Of a stretch of DNA of 64,000 nt, positions 18,937 to 27,579 are shown in pieces (positions within the stretch are counted from its first letter, which is position 1; the number at the start of each line of letters is the position of its first letter). A model generated the notes under the pieces. It was not told the origin of the DNA, made no database searches, and saw nothing but the letters and a program-made list of their open reading frames with translations. The DNA comes from UBA6120 sp964639215 (lineage in GTDB: Bacteria; Bacillota_I; Bacilli_A; RFN20; CAG-826). Position numbers and translations under genes: made by a program. The stretch lies in the NCBI GenBank assembly GCA_964639215.1, contig CAZXCV010000006.1, positions 9,977-73,976 on the forward strand, written 5' to 3'.

Positions 18937-20108
18937 TCTGCTTTCTTCGCAATAAGCGCGACGCGTGGATCAAATAAAACAGTCGTTAAGTCGCCAACTA
19001 AATAAGCGGCGGTCGAGATAAACGCAAAGATAATGACGAGTGCTTGAACAAATGTATTATCTTGTCGTTGAATGGCTGTGATTAACATATCACCGATACC
19101 GGGAATTAGGAACACCCGTTCAACGAAGTAACTGCCCATCATTGCGAATAAGAAGGCGGTTGGAATTGTTCTAACAAATGGAACGAGCGCATTTCGAAAT
19201 ACGTGTTTAAACAAAATCGTATTTTCCGATAGTCCTTTGGCACGTGCAAATTTGACATAATCGGCATTAAGTTCATCGACCATGAAGCGGCGAACCCAAA
19301 GCGATATTTCAGCGGCACCAGCGATACCGACGATAATCATCGGTGGCACAAGCGACCATTCATTACTTGGTTGATATTGGAACGGAATTGCCCATTCTGG
19401 GTAATTTTTTAATAAAATGACATAAATCGTGTAGTAATAAACGATTGGTGGAATTGAGTTCATGATGACGATGAAGACGTTCCCGAGACGATCGGCGAGG
19501 CGATCGTGATATTTTGCCATAATAATGCCAAGCGGATAGCCGAGCGCGATTTCAACAATGACAGCGCCGACGCCAACCGTGAATGATTTGGGCATTTGTT
19601 CAAGAATAATCGGGAGCACGTTCGCGCCAGGATAAATATTGAAGGAATTACCGAAGTTGACAAGAATAATTCTTGTTTCAGTACAAACGAAGACATTTAA
19701 GGCCGTATCCCATTGCTCAGCGGCACAAACCGTTTTGGGGATAAAGGGTAAGATTTGATAGAAATAATTAAACAATTGTTCAAGGACTGGTTTATCAAGT
19801 CCTAATTTAGCGAGAACCGCATTAATGATGAGGGGGCGCATATTGATGGGAAACTTACTAATGAATGCGACGAAGTATGTTTCTACCGGCAGCATTCTTA
19901 ATAATAAGAATGTCGCGATGATCACGAGGAATATCGTCAGTAAGGCACTACCGATACGCCGCAAAGAATAAGCAATCAATGGATGATTGCGCATGAACTC
20001 TTTAATCTTTCGAGATGGTTTTTTTATGACTTCAAGTACTTTTTTAAAGCCATCGCGAAAGCTTCCTTTTTTCGGAGTTTCGTTCTTGTTTTCAAGGATT
20101 TCACTCAT
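18933..20108 (-). CDS. oppB: Oligopeptide ABC transporter permease OppB
   Basis: A permease of about 391 residues with a first helix at about 50-75 (LRRIGSALLTIFLVIIATFLL), the OppB-type loop and an EAA coupling motif (YVKFARAKGLSENTILFKHV). I chose the ATG at 20108 because AAAGGGG lies nine bases upstream; ATGs at 20129 and 20114 have poor spacing. The loop of about 100 residues between helices 1 and 2 is long and has two Cys (KTVCAAEQWDTALNVFVCTE), a feature not typical of E. coli OppB. It lies 110 bp after oppA, beyond a hairpin. Confidence 0.86.
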   Translation of the reverse strand: MSEILENKNETPKKGSFRDGFKKVLEVIKKPSRKIKEFMRNHPLIAYSLRRIGSALLTIFLVIIATFLLLRMLPVETYFVAFISKFPINMRPLIINAVLAKLGLDKPVLEQLFNYFYQILPFIPKTVCAAEQWDTALNVFVCTETRIILVNFGNSFNIYPGANVLPIILEQMPKSFTVGVGAVIVEIALGYPLGIIMAKYHDRLADRLGNVFIVIMNSIPPIVYYYTIYVILLKNYPEWAIPFQYQPSNEWSLVPPMIIVGIAGAAEISLWVRRFMVDELNADYVKFARAKGLSENTILFKHVFRNALVPFVRTIPTAFLFAMMGSYFVERVFLIPGIGDMLITAIQRQDNTFVQALVIIFAFISTAAYLVGDLTTVLFDPRVALIAKKAE

Positions 20109-20149
20109 ATGCATATGCCCCTTTAGCATCGGATTTTATTTTGAAAGAA

Positions 20150-20180
20150 GGGGCAAAATGAACCATTTTCATTTTGCCCC
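20150..20180 (-). terminator. Intercistronic hairpin between oppA and oppB
   Basis: A perfect 13-bp inverted repeat (20150-20162 with 20168-20180) and a 5-base loop lie downstream of oppA. Only a short broken T stretch follows, so it is likely a partial terminator or RNA stabiliser that keeps oppA mRNA more abundant than the rest of the operon. Confidence 0.7.
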
Positions 20181-20241
20181 ATTGGTAATCTAGTATCGTC
20201 TGACAGTGTGAACGAAATCAGCCCAACTGTCAATGAACATT

Positions 20242-22320
20242 TTAGTCTTCGACTTCAGCAGCGAATTTATCGCGGAAGTATGCGACTTGGTCACTTGTTA
20301 ACACCGTGGTGTAAACAACGACGAATTTGAATTTGTCAGCACTATTTCCATAAAGTGTATTTGGAATCGTGCGTGGTTGAATCTTCGAGACGGAGACCGA
20401 TGTTCCAGCGGAGTACGGTTTCATGAACGGGATAATGACCGCGTCTTCAAAGATTAACTGATACTCAGCGGCGGCATAAGCTTCAAACCGATCTTCAAGA
20501 TCGACGATAGCATCAGCAGCAGCGAGTAAGGCATCGTATTCGCCAAGAACTGTTTGGGCAAGTGTCGGATCAGTTAAACCTAAGTTCGGCGTTAAGTCGC
20601 CACCAATCTTGAATGTATTTAAGAAGGTGGAAGGATCACCGTAGTCTGGTCCCCAACCGAAGTTGCCAATTTGCATTGAATAGTGATAGTTGTAGAAAGC
20701 GTTAGTTGATGTAGCAGTAGTACGAATCCTATTATCGAGCACTTGGAACGGAGCACTATTATAAGTGACGGTACCAATTGAGTTGGTAATCGAATTCACA
20801 ACGGCCGTGTAGTAAGGCGTCAAGTTGGCATTTTGTAAGAACCAGTATTCAGCCTTAATTGGGAAGGTAACGCCAGCAGCTTGAAGTTGTGGAATCGCGA
20901 GGACCATTTCGGCTTGTGCCGCTGTTACATTGCGGTATCCCGCTGTTCCAGGAGCGATTAAAGCACGAGCTGCTTCGACGGTAATCGATTTTTCTTCAGC
21001 ATACTTTTCGTACATGTATTCAACATAGTCTTTACCATTACTATCAACGACTAAGCCGTTAATCGTATAGAGGTGGGTTGTCCAATCGTTTGGTGAACTT
21101 GGAGTCCGACGAGCATTGAGTGCTCCTTTGTCAATACCAAGCATGTAGGCGCGACGGAAGTGTTTGTTTGCCATTGCTTTTTCAAGGTTAGTGACTTCGG
21201 CTTCAGTCAAATCGGTATCCACGAGTGGACGCGGACGTTTGTAGTTGAAACTCATATAGTAGGAAGCATAGTAGTTCGTTCCAACTGTGGTATAGGCGTT
21301 TGGATGAGCTGGATTTTCTTTCGTTCCAGTACCAGCGGCACCTTCAACGTATTTTTCCCAGCCGGCGGTATCGTTTTGACTAACGGTGAAACCGTCAATA
21401 ACGCCAGATTCAAATTGCATACGTGCCCAGTTGAAGTCAGCATCTTCAGGGACATAAGTGTGAAGAACTTGATCAACTTTAACATTGTGAGCTTCCCAGT
21501 ATTTGGGGTTCTTTAAGTAAATCATAGCGTTGCTTTCAACGTATGATTGCAGTAAGAATGCTCCGTTATAAGCGATTTTGTGTTGCGCTTGGCTTGGAGT
21601 CGTAATGACACCATAGCTATCCCAACCACCAATGTCTTGAACGAATTGACGGCTAATTGGGAAGAAGACGGAGTAAGTAAGAACTGTTGGGAAGTAGCTC
21701 ATAGCTTTTGGTAAGGTGAATTGAAGCGTATCGTCATCAACCGCTTTAACACCGACCGTTGCAAAATCTGGTTTTGCATTACTTGAATCTTCTTGATGTG
21801 CAGCCATGGCTGTGTAATAGTCTTCGGCGCCATCAATGAACATGAAGTAGAGGTAGACAACTTCTGAAGCGTTGATTGGATCAAGCGCTTGTTCGGCGGC
21901 ATAAACCCAGTCATCAGCTTTCACTGGTAATAGTGTTTGACCATAAGCATTAACCCAATTGGTGTCACGGATTTCAAACGTCCATTTTTGTTTGCCGCTT
22001 GCTAGGTCTTCAAATGACCAGGATTCCGCGAGTGATGGAACGATTCGCCCATGGACATCGTTCTCAACAAGCCCATCAATAAAGTTAGCGATGTGCTGCG
22101 AGTTGGGTTGTTCGTTAGTCTTGACACTATTGAACGTCGTCGGATTGGTTCCAAATGTCGTCCTGTATGTCAATGAGAGTGCCAAACCTTCTGGTATCTC
22201 ACTTGATGCCGGTACTTGTGATGACGATGATGGTACCGATGACACTGGGGACGATCCGCATCCAGCCATTAAAATAACAGCGAGGGGTGCGATTAAGAGC
22301 CCGAAATAGTGCTTTCTCAT
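20242..22320 (-). CDS. oppA: Oligopeptide-binding lipoprotein OppA
   Basis: A 692-residue substrate-binding protein of SBP family 5. The signal peptide ends in a lipobox MAGC (Cys about 21), followed by a serine-rich linker (GSSPVSSVPSSSSQVP). The mature domain starts with LSLTYRTTFGTNPTTFN. Family features include the VPSLAESWSFEDLASGKQKW block and the AYNGAFLLQSY segment. It is anchored outside the membrane and delivers peptides to OppBC. The length is at the long end for OppA. A strong promoter lies 70-95 bp upstream, and GGAGGT precedes the ATG. Confidence 0.92.
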   Translation of the reverse strand: MRKHYFGLLIAPLAVILMAGCGSSPVSSVPSSSSQVPASSEIPEGLALSLTYRTTFGTNPTTFNSVKTNEQPNSQHIANFIDGLVENDVHGRIVPSLAESWSFEDLASGKQKWTFEIRDTNWVNAYGQTLLPVKADDWVYAAEQALDPINASEVVYLYFMFIDGAEDYYTAMAAHQEDSSNAKPDFATVGVKAVDDDTLQFTLPKAMSYFPTVLTYSVFFPISRQFVQDIGGWDSYGVITTPSQAQHKIAYNGAFLLQSYVESNAMIYLKNPKYWEAHNVKVDQVLHTYVPEDADFNWARMQFESGVIDGFTVSQNDTAGWEKYVEGAAGTGTKENPAHPNAYTTVGTNYYASYYMSFNYKRPRPLVDTDLTEAEVTNLEKAMANKHFRRAYMLGIDKGALNARRTPSSPNDWTTHLYTINGLVVDSNGKDYVEYMYEKYAEEKSITVEAARALIAPGTAGYRNVTAAQAEMVLAIPQLQAAGVTFPIKAEYWFLQNANLTPYYTAVVNSITNSIGTVTYNSAPFQVLDNRIRTTATSTNAFYNYHYSMQIGNFGWGPDYGDPSTFLNTFKIGGDLTPNLGLTDPTLAQTVLGEYDALLAAADAIVDLEDRFEAYAAAEYQLIFEDAVIIPFMKPYSAGTSVSVSKIQPRTIPNTLYGNSADKFKFVVVYTTVLTSDQVAYFRDKFAAEVED

Positions 22321-22387
22321 AGTTTTACCTCCTTATGAATATAGAAAACTAATTTATTCCCGCACTACCGGAGAATAAGATAGCGTT

Positions 22388-22416
22388 ATTTTACGATAGG
22401 GATGTATGATTGTCAA
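22388..22416 (-). promoter_or_regulatory. Predicted sigma-A promoter of the opp operon
   Basis: On the minus strand a perfect TTGACA (22416-22411), a 17-base spacer and TAAAAT (22393-22388) lie upstream of oppA. Between it and the start codon, 22356-22376 can form an imperfect hairpin that might be a regulatory site. Confidence 0.7.
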
Positions 22417-22586
22417 TAAAACGAAGTAATAAATAAATATGACATAATCGGTATTTTTTAATAAAAAAAAGACTTTTTTGTTATTTATTTCTCATTTTTT
22501 ATCGATAATGAATACTAATATTTGTTTTTTTGTTGTGTATGTTTCCGCTTTCATATATATTATTTTTCGTCCGAGGAGGCGAAAAA

Positions 22587-22994
22587 TTGTTTTATTGGAA
22601 GAACATATTATATGGATTTATCGCTGCAGTGGTCATAACTTTGATTACTTTTTTAGCGTTTGTGATCGTCTTCCCCGACCTTTATGGCGTTAATCGCTAT
22701 TTCTATTGGGGAAATTCCATTGTTTTATTTACCTTTTTTGGTGTCATCGGCGCTGCATTTGTCAATTGGTCAACCACGCGTCGGATCCAAAAAGTCACAA
22801 AAAATCGCTATCAAAAAATCACTTGGGAACATCCAGATAAAATCAAGTATTACAATACCAATCGCGCCATGTATTGGATTGGGATTTGGGGTGCTCTAAT
22901 ATATTCGCTTCTTTATGCACTAGACATCATTCGCCTTGACTTAGACCAATTTGGGACTGTTATTCGGATTTTATTGATTCTATTAAATTATTAA
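22587..22994 (+). CDS. Small membrane protein with TTG start
   Basis: A strong GAGGAGG ribosome site at 22573-22579 lies seven bases before a TTG, giving a protein of 135 residues (MFYWKNILYGFIAAVVITL). Upstream in-frame ATGs would extend through the ribosome site and give an unlikely N-terminus. Hydrophobic segments lie at about residues 6-31, 38-55 and 98-115, with a basic cytoplasmic loop (WSTTRRIQKVTKNRYQKITW) between. I recognise no family. It is convergent with htpG and shares a terminator. Confidence 0.6.
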   Translation: MFYWKNILYGFIAAVVITLITFLAFVIVFPDLYGVNRYFYWGNSIVLFTFFGVIGAAFVNWSTTRRIQKVTKNRYQKITWEHPDKIKYYNTNRAMYWIGIWGALIYSLLYALDIIRLDLDQFGTVIRILLILLNY

Positions 22995-23029
22995 TGCGCG
23001 CACGTGAAGGCGCTTATACTGATCATTAA

Positions 23030-23055
23030 AAAAGAGACACGGGCGTGTCTCTTTT
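23030..23055. terminator. Bidirectional rho-independent terminator
   Basis: An 11-bp stem (23030-23040 with 23045-23055) with a GGGC loop has A-rich and T-rich flanks. It serves the membrane-protein gene on the plus strand and htpG on the minus strand. Confidence 0.85.
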
Positions 23056-23058
23056 ATC

Positions 23059-24981
23059 TTATTCTTTTGGTGATGTTTCAATCATGAGTTCAATCATAGT
23101 GTTTGAAAATTCAAGGGGATTTTCTAACGGGAAACCCTCGATTAATAATGCCTGTGAATATAATAGATCAGCGTATTTAGCGAGGCGCATTGGGTCTTTG
23201 AGATACAATCGCTCTAACGCTTTGAAAAGTTCGTGATGGGGATTAATCTCAAGAATGCGTTCTGCTTTGGGTTTTTGTTCTTGATTCGTTTGTTGTAAAA
23301 CTTTTTCCATCTCAAACGAAACGCCCTCACCACTCACGAGACATACGGGTGAATCAGCAAGGCGTTTGGAGATAACGACATCACTGACCTTACCAGCTAA
23401 TAACTCTTTGATTTTGTCTAGGAGCGATTTTTTCTGTTCTTTGAGTTCGTTATATGTCTTTTGTTCGTCTTTACTTAAATCATCAAATGCGCCTTGATTA
23501 ATCGATTTAAATTTTTTGCCATCGTATTCATCAAGGATTGATAGTGCAAATTCATCGATATCATCGCTTAAAACGAGCACGTCATAACCTTCTTTTTTAA
23601 TGCGGTCCATCTGCGGCATTGCCTTGACGGCATCCTTGGTTTTCGCCGAAGCAAAATAAATGGCTTTTTGGTCCTTTTTCATCGCCTCGACATATTTCTT
23701 AAGTGTAATTGGTTTTTCTTCGTTGAGCGTTGCGTAAACAAGCAAATCTTTTAATGAATCTTTTTTAATCCCAAATAGTTCGTACAAACCATATTTTAAG
23801 TTGATGCCATATAATTTAAAAAATTCGAGGTATTTATCGTAATCACTCGTTTTAAGTTTTTCAAGCTCGTTGAGGATTTTCTTTTCAAGTGCTTCGGCAA
23901 TCTTAGCAATTTGTTTATTTTGTTGCACCATTTCTCGGGAAATATTGAGTGAAATATCGGGCGAGTCAACGAGCCCTTTCATAAATCGTAAATAGTTAGG
24001 CACTAAATCTTTGCAGGCATCCATGATGAAGACGCCTTTCGCGTAGAGTTTTAATCCACGTTCATAAGATTCATCATATAAGTTGTAAGGTGGATGACTG
24101 GGAATAAAGAGTAAGGCACTATAAGAAATGAGACCTTCGACATTGACAAAGAAACTCTTTAATGGTCCCTCATAATCCGAAAATTTATTTTTGTAGAAAT
24201 CAGTCAAAGCTTCATCAGTGACTTCGCTTCTAGTTTTTCGCCACAAAGGAATCATCGAATTTAGTGTTTCGAGAACAACTTTTTTTACATATTTGCCTTC
24301 GATTGGCTTGCCCTCTTTATCGAGTTTTGCCACTTCTTGTTCGTTTTCCATGTTGATGGGATAGCGAATGTAGTCAGAATATTTTTTAACGAGATTTCTA
24401 ATGGTATGCGCTTCGAGAAATTCATCGTATTTATCTTCATCTTGATTGTCGCGCAAATATAGCGTAATCACGGTACCAACGCCATCTTTTTCAATTTCTT
24501 CAATCGTATAGCTTTCAGTGCCGTCGCTACTAAAGCGATAGGCTTTGTCACTCATGGGCGATTTTGTTTCGACAATGACTTTCTTTGCTACCATGAACGC
24601 GCTATAGAAACCGACCCCAAATTGACCGATGAGTTCCGCTTCGGTTTTAATTTTTTCGTCCGAAACTTTTTTTAAAAACTCGCGCGATCCACTCGCGGCA
24701 ATCGTACCAAGATTATCGTTAAGTTCATCATAGGTCATACCAATGCCATTATCGGCGATCTTTAACCACCGTTTCTTTTTGTTTGATTCAAGGCGAATTT
24801 CATAATCGCTACGTTTGGGTAATTTTTCATCAGTTAACGATAAGACGTGATACTTATCAATCGCATCCGAACCATTGGAAATAAGCTCACGTAAAAATAT
24901 TTCGCGATTCGTATAGATAGAATGAACCATTAATTCGAGTAATCGTTTCGATTCCGTTTTAAAAAGTCGTGTTTCTGCCAT
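23059..24981 (-). CDS. htpG: Chaperone HtpG (Hsp90)
   Basis: A 640-residue Hsp90 of full bacterial length. ATP-site motifs are ELISNGSDAIDK, ADNGIGM and GQFGVGFYSAFMV; the middle-domain catalytic region includes NISREMVQQNK with its Arg. HtpG is a cytosolic homodimeric chaperone that remodels client proteins. The gene has a CAGGAG ribosome site and is controlled by a CIRCE-overlapped promoter, so HrcA repression is expected. It follows an ABC transporter gene, whose stop codon lies inside the CIRCE element. Confidence 0.96.
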   Translation of the reverse strand: MAETRLFKTESKRLLELMVHSIYTNREIFLRELISNGSDAIDKYHVLSLTDEKLPKRSDYEIRLESNKKKRWLKIADNGIGMTYDELNDNLGTIAASGSREFLKKVSDEKIKTEAELIGQFGVGFYSAFMVAKKVIVETKSPMSDKAYRFSSDGTESYTIEEIEKDGVGTVITLYLRDNQDEDKYDEFLEAHTIRNLVKKYSDYIRYPINMENEQEVAKLDKEGKPIEGKYVKKVVLETLNSMIPLWRKTRSEVTDEALTDFYKNKFSDYEGPLKSFFVNVEGLISYSALLFIPSHPPYNLYDESYERGLKLYAKGVFIMDACKDLVPNYLRFMKGLVDSPDISLNISREMVQQNKQIAKIAEALEKKILNELEKLKTSDYDKYLEFFKLYGINLKYGLYELFGIKKDSLKDLLVYATLNEEKPITLKKYVEAMKKDQKAIYFASAKTKDAVKAMPQMDRIKKEGYDVLVLSDDIDEFALSILDEYDGKKFKSINQGAFDDLSKDEQKTYNELKEQKKSLLDKIKELLAGKVSDVVISKRLADSPVCLVSGEGVSFEMEKVLQQTNQEQKPKAERILEINPHHELFKALERLYLKDPMRLAKYADLLYSQALLIEGFPLENPLEFSNTMIELMIETSPKE

Positions 24982-25003
24982 AATAAACTCCTGTTCAGTC
25001 GCT

Positions 25004-25045
25004 ATTTTACCATATTTACTAGCACTGTCAAGTAATGAGTGCTAA
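25004..25045 (-). promoter_or_regulatory. CIRCE operator with embedded htpG promoter
   Basis: The CIRCE inverted repeat spans 25019-25045: arms of nine bases (CTAGCACTG and GAGTGCTAA, seven of nine pairs) around a nine-base spacer TCAAGTAAT. On the minus strand the -35 TTGACA (25031-25026) lies across spacer and arm, and TAAAAT (25009-25004) follows after 16 bases. HrcA bound here would block RNA polymerase directly. The operator also overlaps the stop codon of the upstream transporter gene. Confidence 0.9.
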
Positions 25046-26232
25046 CGTTTGAACATAACGCGTTCGCTGCTAAACATTCTTATGAGTAACAAGGCGAATA
25101 AACCCGCATATGCAATTGAAGATAAACCAGCAATCGCAACATTAAGCCACGATGTATTAAACGAGAAAATGCCCACCAACGCCTGTGTTGGCCCATAAAT
25201 TGGAATTAGATATAATAAAGCGCTCATTGCTGCTCCATTTCCAAACATCGTCGTAATACCAATGAGCAATGTCACAATCATAAACGGCATCGCTAATGCA
25301 CTAGCTTCCTTAACTGATTTTGAATAGGCTGATAAAATCGCCAAAAATGAAACAATCAATAAGACGATTGAGACGATCAAAAAGATAATCCCCAAATAAT
25401 CGATCACAAATAAATAATCAAATGCTCCTTGCGTTGCTTCACCTTGCATCCCCATAATTTTCGGAAGCGATAAAATCGTCCCAAGAAAACTTGATACGGC
25501 TGCCAGTGACGCCAATAACGATAAAGCAACAATTTTGCCGATGGCCAATTCGTGACGTTTTATCGGTGTTACAAGCAGTGTCGCAATCGTGCCCCGTTCT
25601 TTCTCTCCAGCAATTGATTCTGGGGTGACTGCAAGACATCCAGAAAATAGGAACGACAAAATCAAGAACGGCAAAATCATTGATAACATCATGCCAAGTG
25701 TGTCTGCTTCACTGGCTAAATCATAATCTAAATCACTGTCGTGATTGAAATTAATGACATTGCTAAGACTGACTTCATAAGCATCGATTAAACCACCAAT
25801 TAGATAGTAGGCCTTTTGTGATTCTGGCTTCGTTGAGTTATAGAACACGCTAATGTCTGGTGCTAAAGCTCCCGAGGTTATCGCATCATCAACTAATTGA
25901 TCAAAATCAGTAGGAAAGACCATCAAGATATCAATATCTTTATTTTCGATTTCAGTTTTAATATCGTTGATGTCTGCTTCAGTTACTTCGGTAATTTCTA
26001 GTGACATTTCGCTCGTGGTTAATAATGTATCAATGCTTACAGGTAGATTCACAACTTTCACGATTGGCACATAGGTTGGATCGCCATCAAATCGTCCAAT
26101 CAGTGCGTCGCCCATAATCGAATAAATGCCATAAATCATAAGACCTGGAAGTATTAGAGTGGTCAAAACAAGGCGCATATCCTTAAAAAAGCGATGGAGT
26201 TCTTTTTTAATAATTGTCATGATGTTTTTCAT
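25042..26232 (-). CDS. ABC-2 type transporter permease, NatB-like
   Basis: A 396-residue membrane protein with one N-terminal helix (LVLTTLILPGLMIYGIYSIMG), a large extracytoplasmic domain of about 150 residues, and five or six C-terminal helices including the conserved PESIAGEKERGTIATLLVTP block. This architecture matches NatB/YhaP-type permeases that work with a NatA ATPase, proposed to export sodium or other compounds. It overlaps the ATPase gene by 4 bp. The substrate is not predictable. Confidence 0.8.
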   Translation of the reverse strand: MKNIMTIIKKELHRFFKDMRLVLTTLILPGLMIYGIYSIMGDALIGRFDGDPTYVPIVKVVNLPVSIDTLLTTSEMSLEITEVTEADINDIKTEIENKDIDILMVFPTDFDQLVDDAITSGALAPDISVFYNSTKPESQKAYYLIGGLIDAYEVSLSNVINFNHDSDLDYDLASEADTLGMMLSMILPFLILSFLFSGCLAVTPESIAGEKERGTIATLLVTPIKRHELAIGKIVALSLLASLAAVSSFLGTILSLPKIMGMQGEATQGAFDYLFVIDYLGIIFLIVSIVLLIVSFLAILSAYSKSVKEASALAMPFMIVTLLIGITTMFGNGAAMSALLYLIPIYGPTQALVGIFSFNTSWLNVAIAGLSSIAYAGLFALLLIRMFSSERVMFKR

Positions 26233-27005
26233 AATGTGCGCCCCATTTGTTCTTCATACAACTCAAAGAAAACATCTTCAAGCGGCCGACCATCGCATAC
26301 ATCACCCAATGTTCCTTCTTTAATTAAGCGCCCATCGATAATGATGCCGACATCCGTGCAAATTCGTTCGACTAAACTAAAAATGTGCGTCGAAACAATA
26401 ATCGTCTTGCCACGACTTTTTAATTCAAGGAGAAAATCAGTCACTATCTTCGCTGTCAAAACATCGAGACCATTCGTCGGTTCATCAAAAATAATAAAAT
26501 CCGGATCGTGAACAAGTGAGATTGCCAGCGAAGCTTTCTGTTTCATACCTGTTGATAGATTAGCAACTTTAACCTCGCTGAAGGCATCGATGCCAAAGCG
26601 ATTGAATAATTCCTTCTGACGCTTTTTGGCAAGATCTTCAGGAACTTGATGTAACTTTGCAAAAAATCTAAACAAATAACTTGGACTAAAGAAATCTTCA
26701 AGTTTTAGTTCGCTTGTCAAAAATCCAATCTTCCCACGAACTAAATCGGGTTCCAATTTAACTGAATGACCAAAGACAGTTGCATCGCCCTGATCAGCTT
26801 TTATTAGTGTTGCGATAATGCGTAGGGCTGTCGTTTTACCCGCTCCATTAGGACCGAGTAAGCCATATATTTGCCCAGGAAAAATCTGAAATGAGACACC
26901 ACTTAGAGCTTTTACGAGTGGGGTGTGCAGATTTAGTAATTTTTGCTGTTTTCGATTGAGACTGAATGATTTATAAAGGTTATTAACTTCAAGAACCGGT
27001 TTCAT
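26229..27005 (-). CDS. ABC transporter ATP-binding protein, NatA-like
   Basis: A protein of 258 residues with Walker A GPNGAGKTT, signature LSTGMKQKASLA, Walker B FIIFDEPTNGLD and the switch His (STHIF). It energises the adjacent ABC-2 permease. The ATG at 27005 has GAGGTAAG upstream, while the earlier in-frame start overlaps the gtrA-like gene. The signature TGMKQK is typical of NatA and related exporters. Confidence 0.88.
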   Translation of the reverse strand: MKPVLEVNNLYKSFSLNRKQQKLLNLHTPLVKALSGVSFQIFPGQIYGLLGPNGAGKTTALRIIATLIKADQGDATVFGHSVKLEPDLVRGKIGFLTSELKLEDFFSPSYLFRFFAKLHQVPEDLAKKRQKELFNRFGIDAFSEVKVANLSTGMKQKASLAISLVHDPDFIIFDEPTNGLDVLTAKIVTDFLLELKSRGKTIIVSTHIFSLVERICTDVGIIIDGRLIKEGTLGDVCDGRPLEDVFFELYEEQMGRTL

Positions 27006-27033
27006 GATACTTACCTCACTCTTTAGTGTTAAC

Positions 27034-27576
27034 TTATTCATCGTTTGCTTCTCGTTTAATCGTGTTCATGCCTACGCGTGTGATGACATATTTAATGATT
27101 GGAAATTGAATTATGAAAGAAAGTGTCATATTGAGGTTTTTAATAATTAAATCCGCCCATTGGCCACCGATTAGTTGCGCTAGTGGGATGCGCACGAGTG
27201 TTGGAACATATAATTGTAGGAAGAAAACGGTGATGACCATGACAATATATAATAGTCCACTTAACCATATATTATTCGTTGCCCTGAATGTCACCTTACG
27301 TTGCATAAAAAAATTGAATGTTTGGGAAATGGCAAACGACAAGGCAAACGAGAGAAAGGCGGTAAGTCCTCCATTTGCAATCGAATAATCGAGTAACCAC
27401 CAATTGAAGACAATCTGCCGGAAAGATGTAAACACCAAATAATTGAACAAAGCGAAAGTGCCCAAATCGACCAATGTGGTCAGCATGCTCATTAATGTGA
27501 ATAGGATGAATTGAACCCAGGTTTTCTTTCTTGCCTGGTTGAACCTTACACCGAAGTTTTCCTTTTTATTTGTCAT
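27034..27576 (-). CDS. GtrA-like membrane protein
   Basis: A 180-residue protein with four hydrophobic helices. The GtrA signature is visible as FTLMSMLTTLVDLGTFALFN near the N-terminus and FAISQTFNFFMQRKVTFRA in the middle (the N-F-x-x-x-R-K-x-x-F motif). GtrA proteins are thought to flip or support transfer of lipid-linked sugars. It lies between MATE and NatA-like genes in a minus-strand run. It could have a role in cell-envelope glycosylation. Confidence 0.8.
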   Translation of the reverse strand: MTNKKENFGVRFNQARKKTWVQFILFTLMSMLTTLVDLGTFALFNYLVFTSFRQIVFNWWLLDYSIANGGLTAFLSFALSFAISQTFNFFMQRKVTFRATNNIWLSGLLYIVMVITVFFLQLYVPTLVRIPLAQLIGGQWADLIIKNLNMTLSFIIQFPIIKYVITRVGMNTIKREANDE

Positions 27577-27579
27577 CGG

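Noticed and set aside
21160..21516. 118-codon plus-strand open frame with Cys residues
   Set aside because: It is antisense to oppA and has no ribosome site or family features.
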